Shown here: one piece after another, positions 1 to 9,227 of the stretch | How the letters are laid out: each line of letters opens with the position of its first letter | How positions within the stretch are numbered: the stretch's first letter is position 1 | DNA from: Alphaproteobacteria bacterium | GTDB taxonomy: Bacteria; Pseudomonadota; Alphaproteobacteria; UBA11136 | Length of the DNA: 64,000 nucleotides | Direction: 5' to 3' | Assembly: GCA_016776635.1 (NCBI GenBank) | Contig: JADHSZ010000006.1 | Span: forward strand, 16,196 to 80,195 | The notes under the pieces: model-generated | The model's input: only the letters and a program-made list of their open reading frames with translations | Told to the model about the DNA's origin: nothing | Database searches by the model: none | Program-made: the position numbers and the translations under genes

Positions 1-69
1 CCGCCGGATGAAGTAACAGAAGACGAAACCGACGTTGCAAGCGGCAACGAACAGCCATTGGGAGACTGA
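1..69 (+). CDS. 3' end of an upstream gene (partial)
   Basis: Frame 1 is open from the window edge to a TGA at 67-69 and encodes an acidic 22-residue tail ending in NEQPLGD. The next gene starts 1 bp later, the same tight spacing as in the tandem array downstream, so this is probably the end of another member or an operon partner. The acidic composition resembles the N-terminal segment of the next gene. No function can be assigned from 22 residues. Confidence 0.45.
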   Translation, partial: PPDEVTEDETDVASGNEQPLGD

Positions 70-70
70 T

Positions 71-727
71 ATGTCCGATACCACGGAAACCACCGAAGAA
101 GCGGCGGCCGAAACACCGGAGGCCCCGCCCACAGAAGAAGCGTCCGCGGAAGCGCCGCCGGAAAACGGAGATGCCGCCGCGCCCGCGGATGATGACCAGA
201 AGCTGGAACTGGCGGAACTCGAGGAAGAGACGCCGTCGGAGGCAGCCGCTGAAGATGCTCCCGACCCTGGCGGTGACATGGTCGATATGGCTGCGGCCAT
301 GGACCTGGATGAACCCCGCGACCCGGTCAAGGAACTGGACGACCATGCCGAGCCCGTCACCTTCGTCAATCTGCAATACGGCGACATTTCTGCCGACCGC
401 GCGGCATTTAAGGAAAATACCGGCGTGGACATGATCCATGACGAGACCATCGAAGCGCTCAAAGACATGGACGGATTCGCCGCTCAGATATCGGCCATGG
501 ATTTGGTAGTCTCCATCGGCAATTCCACGGTGGAAATCGCGGGTGCCTTGGGAGTTCCGGTGTGGACGCTGGTTCAGTTTGAGCCCAAATGGGTATGGAT
601 GCTGGAACGCGGACACAGCCCCTGGTATCCCTCCATGCACCTTTATCGCCAGAGCGCACATGGCGACTGGGAGAGCATTATGGATCGCATGGCCGGGGAT
701 TTACGGAAAATGGCGGAACCCTCATGA
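71..727 (+). CDS. Truncated paralogue: acidic tail fused to the C-terminal part of a GT-B-like domain
   Basis: This 218-residue protein has about 95 N-terminal residues that are almost entirely Glu, Asp, Ala, Pro and Thr. The remaining 120 or so align closely with the end of the glycosyltransferase-like domain of the genes downstream, including the SIGNSTVE motif and the WVWMLERGHSPWYPS block. It has no TPRs and lacks the first half of the catalytic domain, including the GEQGIGDE motif, so it is probably not an active transferase. I chose the start at 71 because GGGAG lies just upstream and the preceding gene stops at 69; an in-frame ATG at 35 would overlap that gene. The stop overlaps the next ATG by 4 bp. 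It could be a decayed duplicate or an accessory subunit. Confidence 0.7.
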   Translation: MSDTTETTEEAAAETPEAPPTEEASAEAPPENGDAAAPADDDQKLELAELEEETPSEAAAEDAPDPGGDMVDMAAAMDLDEPRDPVKELDDHAEPVTFVNLQYGDISADRAAFKENTGVDMIHDETIEALKDMDGFAAQISAMDLVVSIGNSTVEIAGALGVPVWTLVQFEPKWVWMLERGHSPWYPSMHLYRQSAHGDWESIMDRMAGDLRKMAEPS

Positions 728-2385
728 GCCGCAAGAAACGTTCGGCAAAAACCCTGAAACAGGCGCATAAACCGGGCCGTAAGCAGGGCGGCGGCGCGGT
801 TGTGAGCGCCCAGCTCCAGCAGATACCTGTGTTGCAGCAACAGGGGAAGCTGGCGGAAGCGCTGCAACTGGCCCAGGGCATTCTCGCACACCAGCCCCAT
901 AATCCCGATGCGCTCTATTACGCCGGCACGCTGGCCTACCGGTTGGGCCATGTGGACCAGGCCATCGCCACCATGGAGACGGCGGTGGCGGCGAACCCAA
1001 AGGATTTCGAATCCTTCAGCGCTCTGGGCGTCATGTTGAAAGCGGCGGGAAAACCCGACGAGGCCGAGGCCGCCTTTGGCCGCTCCCTAAAAATCAACCC
1101 CGGCTTCGCCGACGCCCATAACAACCTTGGCAACCTTCTTCAGTCACTGGAAAAACACGAGGAGGCCATCGAATCCTATGATCGCGCCGCCCGGCTCAAA
1201 CCCGACTATATGGATGTCCATTACAATCTGGGCATTTCCCTCCATGCCTTGGGCAGGATGGATGACGCTCTCCAGTCTTATGAAAAGGCCCTCTCGCTTC
1301 ACCCCGGTCTTGCCGAGGCCCACAACAACCGGGGCCGGGTACTGGAAGCCCTGGGGCGTTTTGATGAGGCCGAGGCGGCCTATCGCCAGGCCATGGCGCT
1401 GAGTCCCGACTATGCCGATGCCCACAGCAATCTGGGCATGGTGCTGTTGCTCACGGGCCGGTTCGCCGAAGGCTGGGCCGAGCATGAATGGCGCTGGAAA
1501 GCCGAAAAACTGGGCCTGAAGAAGCGTCCCTTTATGCAAGCTCCCTGGGACGGCTCGCCGTTGTCCGGAAAAACCATTCTGGTCTGGGGCGAACAGGGCA
1601 TCGGCGATGAACTTCGCTACGCCGGATTTATTCCCGATCTGACCCAGCAGGGCGCCACCGTAGTGGTGGAATGCGATCCCCGTCTGGCGCCCCTGTTCGC
1701 CCGCTCTTTCGTTGGCGTGGAAAGTATTCCCCGCGTCAACCCGCCACATCCCCGGCTGTTCTCCGACGATATTGATTTCCAGAGTTCCATGGGTGGACTG
1801 GCCCGCTACCTGCGCCCGGATATGGAGAGTTTTCCCCGACATGAGGGCTATCTCAAAGCCGATGCGGAACAGGTGACGGAACTGCGGAAACGCTATGGCG
1901 GAGGCGGGGAAAAACTGCTTGTGGGAATCTCCTGGTACAGTTCGGTGACGATTCTCGACATCAAATGGCCGGCACTGGCGGCGTGGTCGCCGCTGCTCTC
2001 GGTGCCGGGGGGAATCACCTTTGTGGATCTTCAGTACGGGAACAGAGAAAGCGACCGCGCGGCCTTCCTCGGGAATACGGGCGTGGACATGATCCATGAT
2101 GGGTCCATCGACCCGCTCAAAGACATGGATGGCTTCGCCGCTCAGGTGGCGGCCATGGATCTGGTGGTCTCCATCGGCAACTCAACGGTGGAGACGGCCG
2201 GCGCCCTGGGCGTGCCAACATGGTCCCTGATCCAGCGTCACTACAACTGGGTATGGTTGCTGGAACGCGAACACAGCCCCTGGTATCCCAGCCTGCGCCT
2301 TTATCGCCAGAGTGAACGCGGTGAGTGGGAGAGCGTGATAGAGGAGGTGGCCCAGGCCCTTCAGCGCAAGGCGGCGGAGAGATGA
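724..2385 (+). CDS. TPR-glycosyltransferase-like protein, array member 1
   Basis: The 553-residue product begins with a basic MSRKKRSAKTLK leader and has about seven TPRs (residues 33-260). Its C-terminal domain (about 265-550) resembles a GT-B/GT9-like transferase: GEQGIGDE around residue 288, and near the end SIGNSTVE followed by AGALGVP, which recalls the donor-binding loop of heptosyltransferases. TPR proteins of this type are usually annotated as protein or glycan glycosyltransferases. The start at 724 gives a 4-bp ATGA overlap with the previous stop; the frame stays open upstream to 589, but that stretch is inside the preceding gene. No signal peptide or membrane segment is visible, so it is probably cytoplasmic. 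Substrate is unknown; flagellin is inferred from location only. Confidence 0.85.
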   Translation: MSRKKRSAKTLKQAHKPGRKQGGGAVVSAQLQQIPVLQQQGKLAEALQLAQGILAHQPHNPDALYYAGTLAYRLGHVDQAIATMETAVAANPKDFESFSALGVMLKAAGKPDEAEAAFGRSLKINPGFADAHNNLGNLLQSLEKHEEAIESYDRAARLKPDYMDVHYNLGISLHALGRMDDALQSYEKALSLHPGLAEAHNNRGRVLEALGRFDEAEAAYRQAMALSPDYADAHSNLGMVLLLTGRFAEGWAEHEWRWKAEKLGLKKRPFMQAPWDGSPLSGKTILVWGEQGIGDELRYAGFIPDLTQQGATVVVECDPRLAPLFARSFVGVESIPRVNPPHPRLFSDDIDFQSSMGGLARYLRPDMESFPRHEGYLKADAEQVTELRKRYGGGGEKLLVGISWYSSVTILDIKWPALAAWSPLLSVPGGITFVDLQYGNRESDRAAFLGNTGVDMIHDGSIDPLKDMDGFAAQVAAMDLVVSIGNSTVETAGALGVPTWSLIQRHYNWVWLLEREHSPWYPSLRLYRQSERGEWESVIEEVAQALQRKAAER

Positions 2386-4115
2386 GCGGCGACACCCCCT
2401 CTCCGGGCGCTTCCACGGCGGCCTCTCTTCTACAGGAAGCGCTGGGTCATCATGGCGCGGGCCGCATGACCGAGGCGGCGGAACTGTACAGTCGGGTATT
2501 GAAGGCCGAGCCGGAGAACCCCGACGCCCTGCATTTGTATGGCGCGCTACGCTATCAGGAAGGCGCGCTGGAAGAAGCGCTCTCCCTGGTGGACCGCGCC
2601 ATCGCCCTTATGCCGGAGGCGGCGGACTATCATAATACGCGGGGCCTGGTGCTGCGGGGTCTGGAGCGCCTCGACGAAGCGGAATCCGCTCTGGAACGGG
2701 CGCTGGAAATCGCCCCGGATCACGGCGAGGCGCGGGCCAATCTGGGGGCGGCGTTGACCAGACGCGCCGACCGTCTTCTCGAAGAGGAAGCCCATAAGGA
2801 GGCACAGGCCCTGTGCCGCCGGGTTGTGGAACTGACTCCGGACAACGCCACGGCCCACAACAATCTGGGCAAGGCCCTGACGGCGGCGGGTAAGGACGGG
2901 GATGCGGTGGCGGCCTTTGACCGTGCGGCCGGGCTGGATTCCTCCTTTGCCGCAGCTCATTACAATCTCGGCACCCTGTTACAGAAGAGGGGCGAGTCGC
3001 AACGGGCGGTGACGGTTCTGGGACGGGCGGTGGAGATTGATCCCGATTACGCCGAGGCGTGGAGCAATCTGGGGCAGGCGTGGCAGTCCCTGGGCCGTCA
3101 TGAAGAAGCTATGGCCGCATTCAACCGCGCCATCGAGCTGAATCCCGAATGTGCCGATACCCATGCCAACCTTGCCCTGCTATTTCTTCTCACCGGTAAT
3201 CTCGAGGAGGGCTGGGCCGAGCATGAATGGCGCTGGCGCAAAACATCCATGCAGCAACGCCCCTTTCCTCAACCTCCATGGGACGGCACCCCTCTTGATG
3301 GCAAGACCATTCTGCTCTGGGGCGAACAGGGGGTGGGCGACCAGCTCATGTTCGCGGGCCAGATTGCCGATTTGCAGGCCCAAGGCGCGGCCGTCATCCT
3401 CGAGGCCGATCCCCGCCTGGCGCCCTTGTTCGCGCGCTCTTTCCCGCACATCGAGGTGGTGGCCAAAGCCGACCCGCCCGATGCGCAACTGCTCTCGGAC
3501 GGGATTGATTTCCAGGTGCCGCTGGGCGGGCTCGCCCGGTATTTACGCGCCGATGCGAAGAGCTTCCCCCAACACGAAGGCTATCTCAAAGCCGATCCCG
3601 ACCAGACCCAGGCGTTGCGGGAACGCTACAAGGGAGATGGCGGCAATCTTCTGGTGGGTATCTCCTGGGGCAGCACCGATCCCAAACGCCCGGAGAAGGC
3701 GCTGGCCCTTGGCGGTTGGAAACCGCTGCTGGAGGAGCCTGGCGTGACGTTGGTGGATCTGCAATACGGAGACACGGCGGATGAGCGCGCGGCTCTGGCC
3801 TCCGAGACCGGCATGGAGATTCTCCATGACGGGGAGATCGATCCGCTTTCCGACCTCGATGGTTTCGCCGCCCAGGTGGCGGCCATGGATGTGACCGTCT
3901 CCATCTGTAACTCCACCATCTTCATGGCCGGAGCGCTGGGGGTGCCGGGCCGGGTGCTGGTGCCCTTCGCGCCGGGCTGGATCTGGGGGTTGGATCGCGA
4001 GGACAACCCTTGGTTCCCGAGCCTGCGCCTCATTCGCCAGGAAAAGCGCGGCGACTGGGCAGGCGTCATGGAACGGGTGGCGCAAGAGCTGGCCCGCAGG
4101 GTGGCGGCGTCATGA
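2382..4115 (+). CDS. TPR-glycosyltransferase-like protein, array member 2
   Basis: The 577-residue protein has about eight TPRs (residues 12-275), one with an insertion around residue 130, followed by the same GT-B-like domain with GEQGVGDQ and a closing SICNSTIF motif. Unlike member 1 it lacks the basic MSRKKRSAK leader and starts MSGDTPSPG. The ATG at 2382 overlaps the previous stop by 4 bp. The Gly-to-Cys and Val-to-Ile changes in the terminal motif, and Gln in place of Glu after GD, show that the catalytic domains have diverged and may differ in donor or acceptor. Function as a glycosyltransferase is inferred from fold-level motifs. Confidence 0.85.
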   Translation: MSGDTPSPGASTAASLLQEALGHHGAGRMTEAAELYSRVLKAEPENPDALHLYGALRYQEGALEEALSLVDRAIALMPEAADYHNTRGLVLRGLERLDEAESALERALEIAPDHGEARANLGAALTRRADRLLEEEAHKEAQALCRRVVELTPDNATAHNNLGKALTAAGKDGDAVAAFDRAAGLDSSFAAAHYNLGTLLQKRGESQRAVTVLGRAVEIDPDYAEAWSNLGQAWQSLGRHEEAMAAFNRAIELNPECADTHANLALLFLLTGNLEEGWAEHEWRWRKTSMQQRPFPQPPWDGTPLDGKTILLWGEQGVGDQLMFAGQIADLQAQGAAVILEADPRLAPLFARSFPHIEVVAKADPPDAQLLSDGIDFQVPLGGLARYLRADAKSFPQHEGYLKADPDQTQALRERYKGDGGNLLVGISWGSTDPKRPEKALALGGWKPLLEEPGVTLVDLQYGDTADERAALASETGMEILHDGEIDPLSDLDGFAAQVAAMDVTVSICNSTIFMAGALGVPGRVLVPFAPGWIWGLDREDNPWFPSLRLIRQEKRGDWAGVMERVAQELARRVAAS

Positions 4116-5800
4116 CCACGGACAGCCCCCAGGAATTGCTGCAACAGGCCGCCGCCCATCACCAGGCGGGGCGGTTGGCCGAAGCCGAAGCGCTTTACAG
4201 TCAGATATTGGAGACCGAGCCGGAAAACCCCGACGCCCTGCATCTTCTGGGGGTCTGCGCTTATCAGTCGGGACGGCTCGACGAGGCGCAAGAAACCATC
4301 GCCCGCGCCATCGAGATCAATCCCGACGCGGAAGCCTATTACGGCAATCTCGGCCTGGTGCTGAAGGATCAGGAAAAACTGGACGAAGCCGAGGAGGTAT
4401 TGCGTAAGGCGCTGGCTCTCAACCCCAAGGCTCTGGGCGCGGGCATCAATCTCGGCCTGGTATTACAGGCAGGGGACCGCATCGAGGAAGCCGAGGAAAC
4501 CCTGCGCCGCACCATCACCGCCCACCCGCAAGACGCCAAGGCGCAGTCCGCGTTGGCCGGTGTATTGATGGAGTGCCATAAACCCGCCGAGGCCGAGACC
4601 GCCTTTCGCCGCGCACTGGAATTGGAACCCGGCAACGCCGCCTTCCATAACAGTCTGGGAGTCGCGCTGTTGGCGGCAGGAGACGCGGAGGCGGCACGGG
4701 AGTCCTTCCTTGCCGCCATCACCATCAAGCCGGAGTTCATCACCGCCCATAACAATCTGGGCAATGCCTTCAAGGCTCTTGGCGATCCCGAAAAAGCTCT
4801 CGCCGTTTATGAAAAAGCCATTGAAATTGATCCCGGCAACGCGGAACTCCATCAGAATTTTAACTTGGCACTTTTGCTCACCGGCAGACTGAAGGAAGGC
4901 TGGGCCGAATATGAATGGCGCTGGCGGCACAAGGATGCCACTTATCGTCCCTACCCCCAGCCTAAATGGGACGGCTCGCCGCTGGAAGGAAAGACCATTC
5001 TGGTATGGGGTGAACAGGGTATCGGAGACGAGCTGTTGTTTACCTCTATGATCCCCGACCTGATGAAAAGCGGGGCAAAAGTGCTGTTGGAGTGCAAACC
5101 TCGCCTAAAATCATTATTTTCCCGTTCCTTTCCGAATGTTACCTGTGTGGTCAGAGCCAATCCACCGGCTCAGGAACTGTTGTCGGACGACGTTGACTTT
5201 CATATTCCTGCGGGCAGTCTCTGCCAATTCCTGCGCCCGGACCTGGAAAGTTTCCCTAAACATGAAGGCTATCTGACAGCCGACCCGGAGCGTACAGCGT
5301 CACTGCGCACAGGTTATGGCGGGGAGGGGTCGTTTCTGGTGGGGATCACTTGGCATAGCAAAAACAAGACGAGTCCTGAGAAGAGTTTGTCTCTCGAGTC
5401 ATGGCGGCCGGTGCTGGAAGTGCCCGGCGTCACCTTCGTCAATCTGCAGTACGGAGACACCGCGGCCGAGCGCGCGGCGTTTACTGCCGAGACCGGCATT
5501 AAAATCCTCCACGATGAAGAAATCGATCCGCTTACCGATATGGATGCCTTCGCCGCCCAGGTGGCGGCCATGGATCTGGTGATTTCCATTGCTAACACCA
5601 CCATCACCACGGCGGGTGCACTGGATGTTCCGGGCTGGGCATTGGTACCTTTTGAATCCGATTGGGTATGGATGCTTGACCGCGAGGACAACCCGTGGTT
5701 CCCGAGCCTGTACCTTTATCGCCAGAGTGCGCGCGGCGACTGGGGAAGCGTCATAAAACGGGTGGCGCAAGAGCTGCGGCACAAGGTGGAGGCGTCATGA
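4112..5800 (+). CDS. TPR-glycosyltransferase-like protein, array member 3
   Basis: The 562-residue protein has about eight TPRs (residues 5-270) and the C-terminal GT-B-like domain with GEQGIGDE and the variant terminal motif SIANTTIT. The ATG at 4112 overlaps the upstream stop by 4 bp. Its TPR1-TPR4 segment is almost identical in DNA sequence to that of the TPR-sulfotransferase at 9224 (see repeat entries), which points to recent duplication or gene conversion inside the array. The last 130 residues closely resemble those of members 1, 4 and 5. It is probably cytoplasmic; the acceptor is unknown. Confidence 0.85.
   Translation: MTTDSPQELLQQAAAHHQAGRLAEAEALYSQILETEPENPDALHLLGVCAYQSGRLDEAQETIARAIEINPDAEAYYGNLGLVLKDQEKLDEAEEVLRKALALNPKALGAGINLGLVLQAGDRIEEAEETLRRTITAHPQDAKAQSALAGVLMECHKPAEAETAFRRALELEPGNAAFHNSLGVALLAAGDAEAARESFLAAITIKPEFITAHNNLGNAFKALGDPEKALAVYEKAIEIDPGNAELHQNFNLALLLTGRLKEGWAEYEWRWRHKDATYRPYPQPKWDGSPLEGKTILVWGEQGIGDELLFTSMIPDLMKSGAKVLLECKPRLKSLFSRSFPNVTCVVRANPPAQELLSDDVDFHIPAGSLCQFLRPDLESFPKHEGYLTADPERTASLRTGYGGEGSFLVGITWHSKNKTSPEKSLSLESWRPVLEVPGVTFVNLQYGDTAAERAAFTAETGIKILHDEEIDPLTDMDAFAAQVAAMDLVISIANTTITTAGALDVPGWALVPFESDWVWMLDREDNPWFPSLYLYRQSARGDWGSVIKRVAQELRHKVEAS
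4133..4430 (+). repeat. Copy A of a ~300-bp intergenic-quality direct repeat within TPR coding sequence
   Basis: This stretch of array member 3 matches 9293-9590 at a constant offset of 5160 bp with only scattered, largely third-position differences. Shared runs include the segment around CTGCATCTTCTGGGGGTCTG and the one around GCCTATTACGGCAATCTCGG. It spans TPR1 to TPR4. Similarity this high between genes whose remaining parts differ suggests recent duplication or gene conversion. Confidence 0.8.
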
Positions 5801-7590
5801 ACAGGGACACGCCGCAGGCGCTTCTCCAGGAAGCGCTTGCCCACCATCAGGCGGGGCGTCTCGACGAGGCTGCCGCGCTCTATGGTCAGGTATTGGAAGC
5901 CGAGCCGGAACACCCCGACGCACTGCATTTAAGTGGCGCCCTGCGTTATCAGGCGGGTGATCTGGAGGCGGCCTCGGCATTGGTGGGTAAAGCCGTCACC
6001 GTGGCCCCGAAGGTGGCCGATTACCACAATACGCTGGGTCTGGTGCTCACCGAGCGGGGACAGGCGCAAGAGGCTGTGGCGGAACTCCGGGAGGCGGTGG
6101 GCTGTGAGCCCGGCCATGTGGAGGCCCACTACAATCTGGGCAATGCGCTGATGACCTGTGGAGAGGCGGTGGCGGCGGAGGCAAGCTATCGCCAGGCGCT
6201 GGCGCTTCACCCCGGTTTTACTGCCGCCCACAATAATCTGGGCCGCCTTCTCGCCGAAATGGACCGTCTGGAGGAAGCCGAAGCCGCTCTGGGCGAGGCT
6301 TTGAAACTGGCGCCTGGATACGCCCCGGCCCACTACAATCTTGGCCGCCTTGAAGAACAACGGGAGAATTTCAGCGCCGCCGAGAATGGCTATCGCCGAG
6401 CATTGGAGCTGAATTCCGGCTATGTGGAAGCCCACAATAATCTGGGGAATGTGCTGCGGCTGCAGGGCCGCCTTGCGGAGGCGAAGGAGTCCTTTAACCG
6501 GGCGCTGGAACTGCGGCCTTCCTATTCCGAGGCCTTTAGTAATCTCGGTATGATTCATATGGCGGAAGGGGAGGTGGACCAGGCCGAGCAGGTTTTCCGC
6601 CAAGCCATCACCCTGGGTCCCGACAACGCCAACGCCCATCATAACCTGGCCCTGGCGCTGTTGATGATGGAACGGTTTGAGGAGGGCTGGGAGGAATATG
6701 AATGGCGCTGGAAAAAGCCCAATGTGCCCAACCGTGAGTTTCCGCAGGAGGTTTGGAAGGGGGAACCCCTCAATGGCAAGACTCTTCTTGTCTGGGCGGA
6801 GCAGGGTCTCGGCGACGAGATACGTTTCGCCGGGATGGTTCCGGAAATAATGGAGAAAGGCGCCTCTGTCATTCTTGAAAGCGAGCCGCGCCTGGTGCCG
6901 CTGTTCGCCCGTTCCTTCCCGGGCGTCACCTGCGTGGCGAAATCGAGTCCACCGGCTCCGGGACTGTTGTCCGAAGACATAGATTTCCAGACGTCTGCGG
7001 GTGGGCTCTGCCGCTATCTGCGCCCGGACCTGGAAAGTTTCCCCCAAGGCGAGGGGTACCTCCGGGCCGATCCCGACCAGACACGCGCGCTACGGGAGCG
7101 TTATAAGGAAGAAAACGAGAGGGTTCTGGTGGGCATCTCCTGGGGCAGTATCAATAAGATGCGCCCCTGGAAAGGCATCCCGCTCATGGAATGGCGGCCG
7201 GTGCTGGAAGTACCCGGCATTGCATTTGTCGATCTGCAATACGGGGATACGGAGGCTGAACACGCTGCGGTGCGTGCCGAAACCGGCATCGAGCTTCTCT
7301 ATGACGAGTCTATTGATCCACTCGAAGACATGGATGCCTTCGCCGCCCAGGTGGCGGCTATGGACTTGGTTGTGTCGGTAGGTAATTCCACGGTGGAGGT
7401 GGCGGGCGCGCTGGGGGTGCCGGTGTGGACGTTTGTGTCCTTTGATTCGCACTGGGTGTGGATGCGTGAGCGCGAGCATAGCCTCTGGTATCCGGGCATG
7501 CGCCTCTATCGCCAGAGTGCGCGCGGCGACTGGGAAAGCGTCATAAACCGGGTGGCTGGGGAATTGGAGAAAATGGCGGAATCCCCATGA
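5797..7590 (+). CDS. TPR-glycosyltransferase-like protein, array member 4
   Basis: At 597 residues this is the longest of the GT-type members, with about nine TPRs (residues 5-310) of canonical NNLG...A...Y..AL form. The GT-B-like domain follows with AEQGLGDE and the terminal motif SVGNSTVE-AGALGVP. The start at 5797 overlaps the previous stop by 4 bp. TPR number varies between seven and nine across the array while the catalytic domain length is constant, which fits expansion or contraction of acceptor-recognition repeats. That interpretation is inference; the repeat counts are read from the sequence. Confidence 0.85.
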   Translation: MNRDTPQALLQEALAHHQAGRLDEAAALYGQVLEAEPEHPDALHLSGALRYQAGDLEAASALVGKAVTVAPKVADYHNTLGLVLTERGQAQEAVAELREAVGCEPGHVEAHYNLGNALMTCGEAVAAEASYRQALALHPGFTAAHNNLGRLLAEMDRLEEAEAALGEALKLAPGYAPAHYNLGRLEEQRENFSAAENGYRRALELNSGYVEAHNNLGNVLRLQGRLAEAKESFNRALELRPSYSEAFSNLGMIHMAEGEVDQAEQVFRQAITLGPDNANAHHNLALALLMMERFEEGWEEYEWRWKKPNVPNREFPQEVWKGEPLNGKTLLVWAEQGLGDEIRFAGMVPEIMEKGASVILESEPRLVPLFARSFPGVTCVAKSSPPAPGLLSEDIDFQTSAGGLCRYLRPDLESFPQGEGYLRADPDQTRALRERYKEENERVLVGISWGSINKMRPWKGIPLMEWRPVLEVPGIAFVDLQYGDTEAEHAAVRAETGIELLYDESIDPLEDMDAFAAQVAAMDLVVSVGNSTVEVAGALGVPVWTFVSFDSHWVWMREREHSLWYPGMRLYRQSARGDWESVINRVAGELEKMAESP

Positions 7591-9227
7591 GCCGCAAGAA
7601 GCGTTCGGCGAAAACCCTGAAAAAGGCCGCGCCGCCAAAGAACCTGCTGGCCGAGGCCATGCGCCATCAGGCGGCGGGACAATTGGACGATGCGGAACCG
7701 TTCCTGCGCCAAGCGCTGGAGGCCGACCCCAATAATCTGGAAGCTCTTGTGGCCCTTGCCGCGAATATCATGAGCCGGGGACAGGCACAGGAGGCGGTTG
7801 CCCTGTGCCGGCGGGTGGCGGAATTACAGCCGGATCACGCCGAAGCCCGCAACAATCTGGGCAAGGTGCTGGCGATGGCGGGAAATCGTGATGAGGCGGT
7901 GGAGGTTTTTCGCCAGGCGGTCAAGCTGGACCCCGGTCTTGCCACCGCCCATTATAATCTGGGAACCCTGTTGAAAGAACTGGGTGAGCCGGAACAGGCC
8001 CTTATCTCTCTGGCGCGCGCCGTGGAATGCGATCCGGATTTCGTGGATGCTCGTATCAACCTGGGCACCACACAGCAAAGAATAGGCCATTTCGATGACG
8101 CGGAGGCAGCGTTTAAAAAGGTTCTTGAGATGGATCCCGGCTATAACGAGGCGCGTTACAATCTTGCCCATCTCTATCAGCACAGCCGCCGCCTCGACGA
8201 GGCCATCGCCATTTATCGCCAGACCCTGGAGAAAGACCCCTCCCATATCCTCGCCCATCATAATCTGGGATTGACCCTTTTGACGGCGGGACAGATGAGG
8301 GAAGGCTGGGAGCAATACGAATGGCGCTGGCGTATCGACGAATATGTGGACCGTCCGATCATTTTCCCCCAAGCTCCTTTGGAAAATTACCCAGGGGACG
8401 GCGGATCGCTGGAGGGCAAAACCATCCTGGTCTGGGCGGAACAGGGTATTGGCGACGAGATGTTGTTCGCCAACCAGATACCGGATCTGGTGAAAAGTGG
8501 GGGCAGCATCATTCTTGAATGTGAACCGCGTCTGGTGCCGCTCTTCGAGCGTTCCTTCCCGGGCGTCACCTGCGTGGCCAAGTCGGACCCGCCGCACCCG
8601 GACCTGCTTTCGGATGATATAGATTTTCAGACGCCGGTGGGCGGGCTGTGTCGCTTCCTGCGAGCCGATCTGGAGAGTTTTCCCGAGCATGCAGGCTATC
8701 TGAAGGCCGACGCGGCGAAGACCCGTGAACTGCGGCAGCGCTACGGCGGCGAGGATAAATTTCTTGTGGGTCTTTGCTGGGGCAGCGCCGACAAGAAGCG
8801 TCCCTGGAAGAGCATCCCGCTCATGGAATGGCGGCCGGTTCTGGAAGTTCCCGGGGTCACCTTCGTCAATCTGCAGTACGGAGATACGGCGGCGGTGCGA
8901 GAGGAAATGCGGGCCGCAACCGGTATTGAGATTCTCCACGACGAGGAGATTAATCCGCTCACCGACATGGACGGATTTGCCGCCCAGGTGGCGGCCATGG
9001 ACCTGACTATTTCCATTACCAATACCACCATTACCACGGCGGGAACCCTGGGCCGTTCCGGCTGGGCGCTGGTGCCCTTTGAATCGAGCTGGGTGTGGAT
9101 GCTGGGGCGCGAGACAAATATCTGGAACCCCAGTATACGTCTGTTTCCCCAGGACCGGTTTGATGGCTGGGAAAGCGTCATGGAGCGGGTTGCGCGCGAC
9201 CTTCGGCAACGGGTGAAGGCATCATGA
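7587..9227 (+). CDS. TPR-glycosyltransferase-like protein, array member 5
   Basis: The 546-residue protein starts with the basic MSRKKRSAKTLKK leader shared with members 1 and 6, then has about seven TPRs (residues 20-245) and the GT-B-like domain with AEQGIGDE and a terminal SITNTTIT motif. It carries a short insertion between the TPRs and the domain (around YVDRPIIFPQAPLENYPGD). The start overlaps the previous stop by 4 bp (ATGA). The following gene starts in the same way, so the whole array should be translated as a coupled series. Confidence 0.85.
   Translation: MSRKKRSAKTLKKAAPPKNLLAEAMRHQAAGQLDDAEPFLRQALEADPNNLEALVALAANIMSRGQAQEAVALCRRVAELQPDHAEARNNLGKVLAMAGNRDEAVEVFRQAVKLDPGLATAHYNLGTLLKELGEPEQALISLARAVECDPDFVDARINLGTTQQRIGHFDDAEAAFKKVLEMDPGYNEARYNLAHLYQHSRRLDEAIAIYRQTLEKDPSHILAHHNLGLTLLTAGQMREGWEQYEWRWRIDEYVDRPIIFPQAPLENYPGDGGSLEGKTILVWAEQGIGDEMLFANQIPDLVKSGGSIILECEPRLVPLFERSFPGVTCVAKSDPPHPDLLSDDIDFQTPVGGLCRFLRADLESFPEHAGYLKADAAKTRELRQRYGGEDKFLVGLCWGSADKKRPWKSIPLMEWRPVLEVPGVTFVNLQYGDTAAVREEMRAATGIEILHDEEINPLTDMDGFAAQVAAMDLTISITNTTITTAGTLGRSGWALVPFESSWVWMLGRETNIWNPSIRLFPQDRFDGWESVMERVARDLRQRVKAS

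Noticed and set aside
1144..2097. 317-codon open frame on the minus strand opposite array member 1
   Set aside because: It is antisense to a clear TPR/GT gene and its translation shows no domain. Long antisense frames are expected in GC-rich coding DNA; similar ones at 5929-7047 and 7824-9209 were rejected for the same reason.
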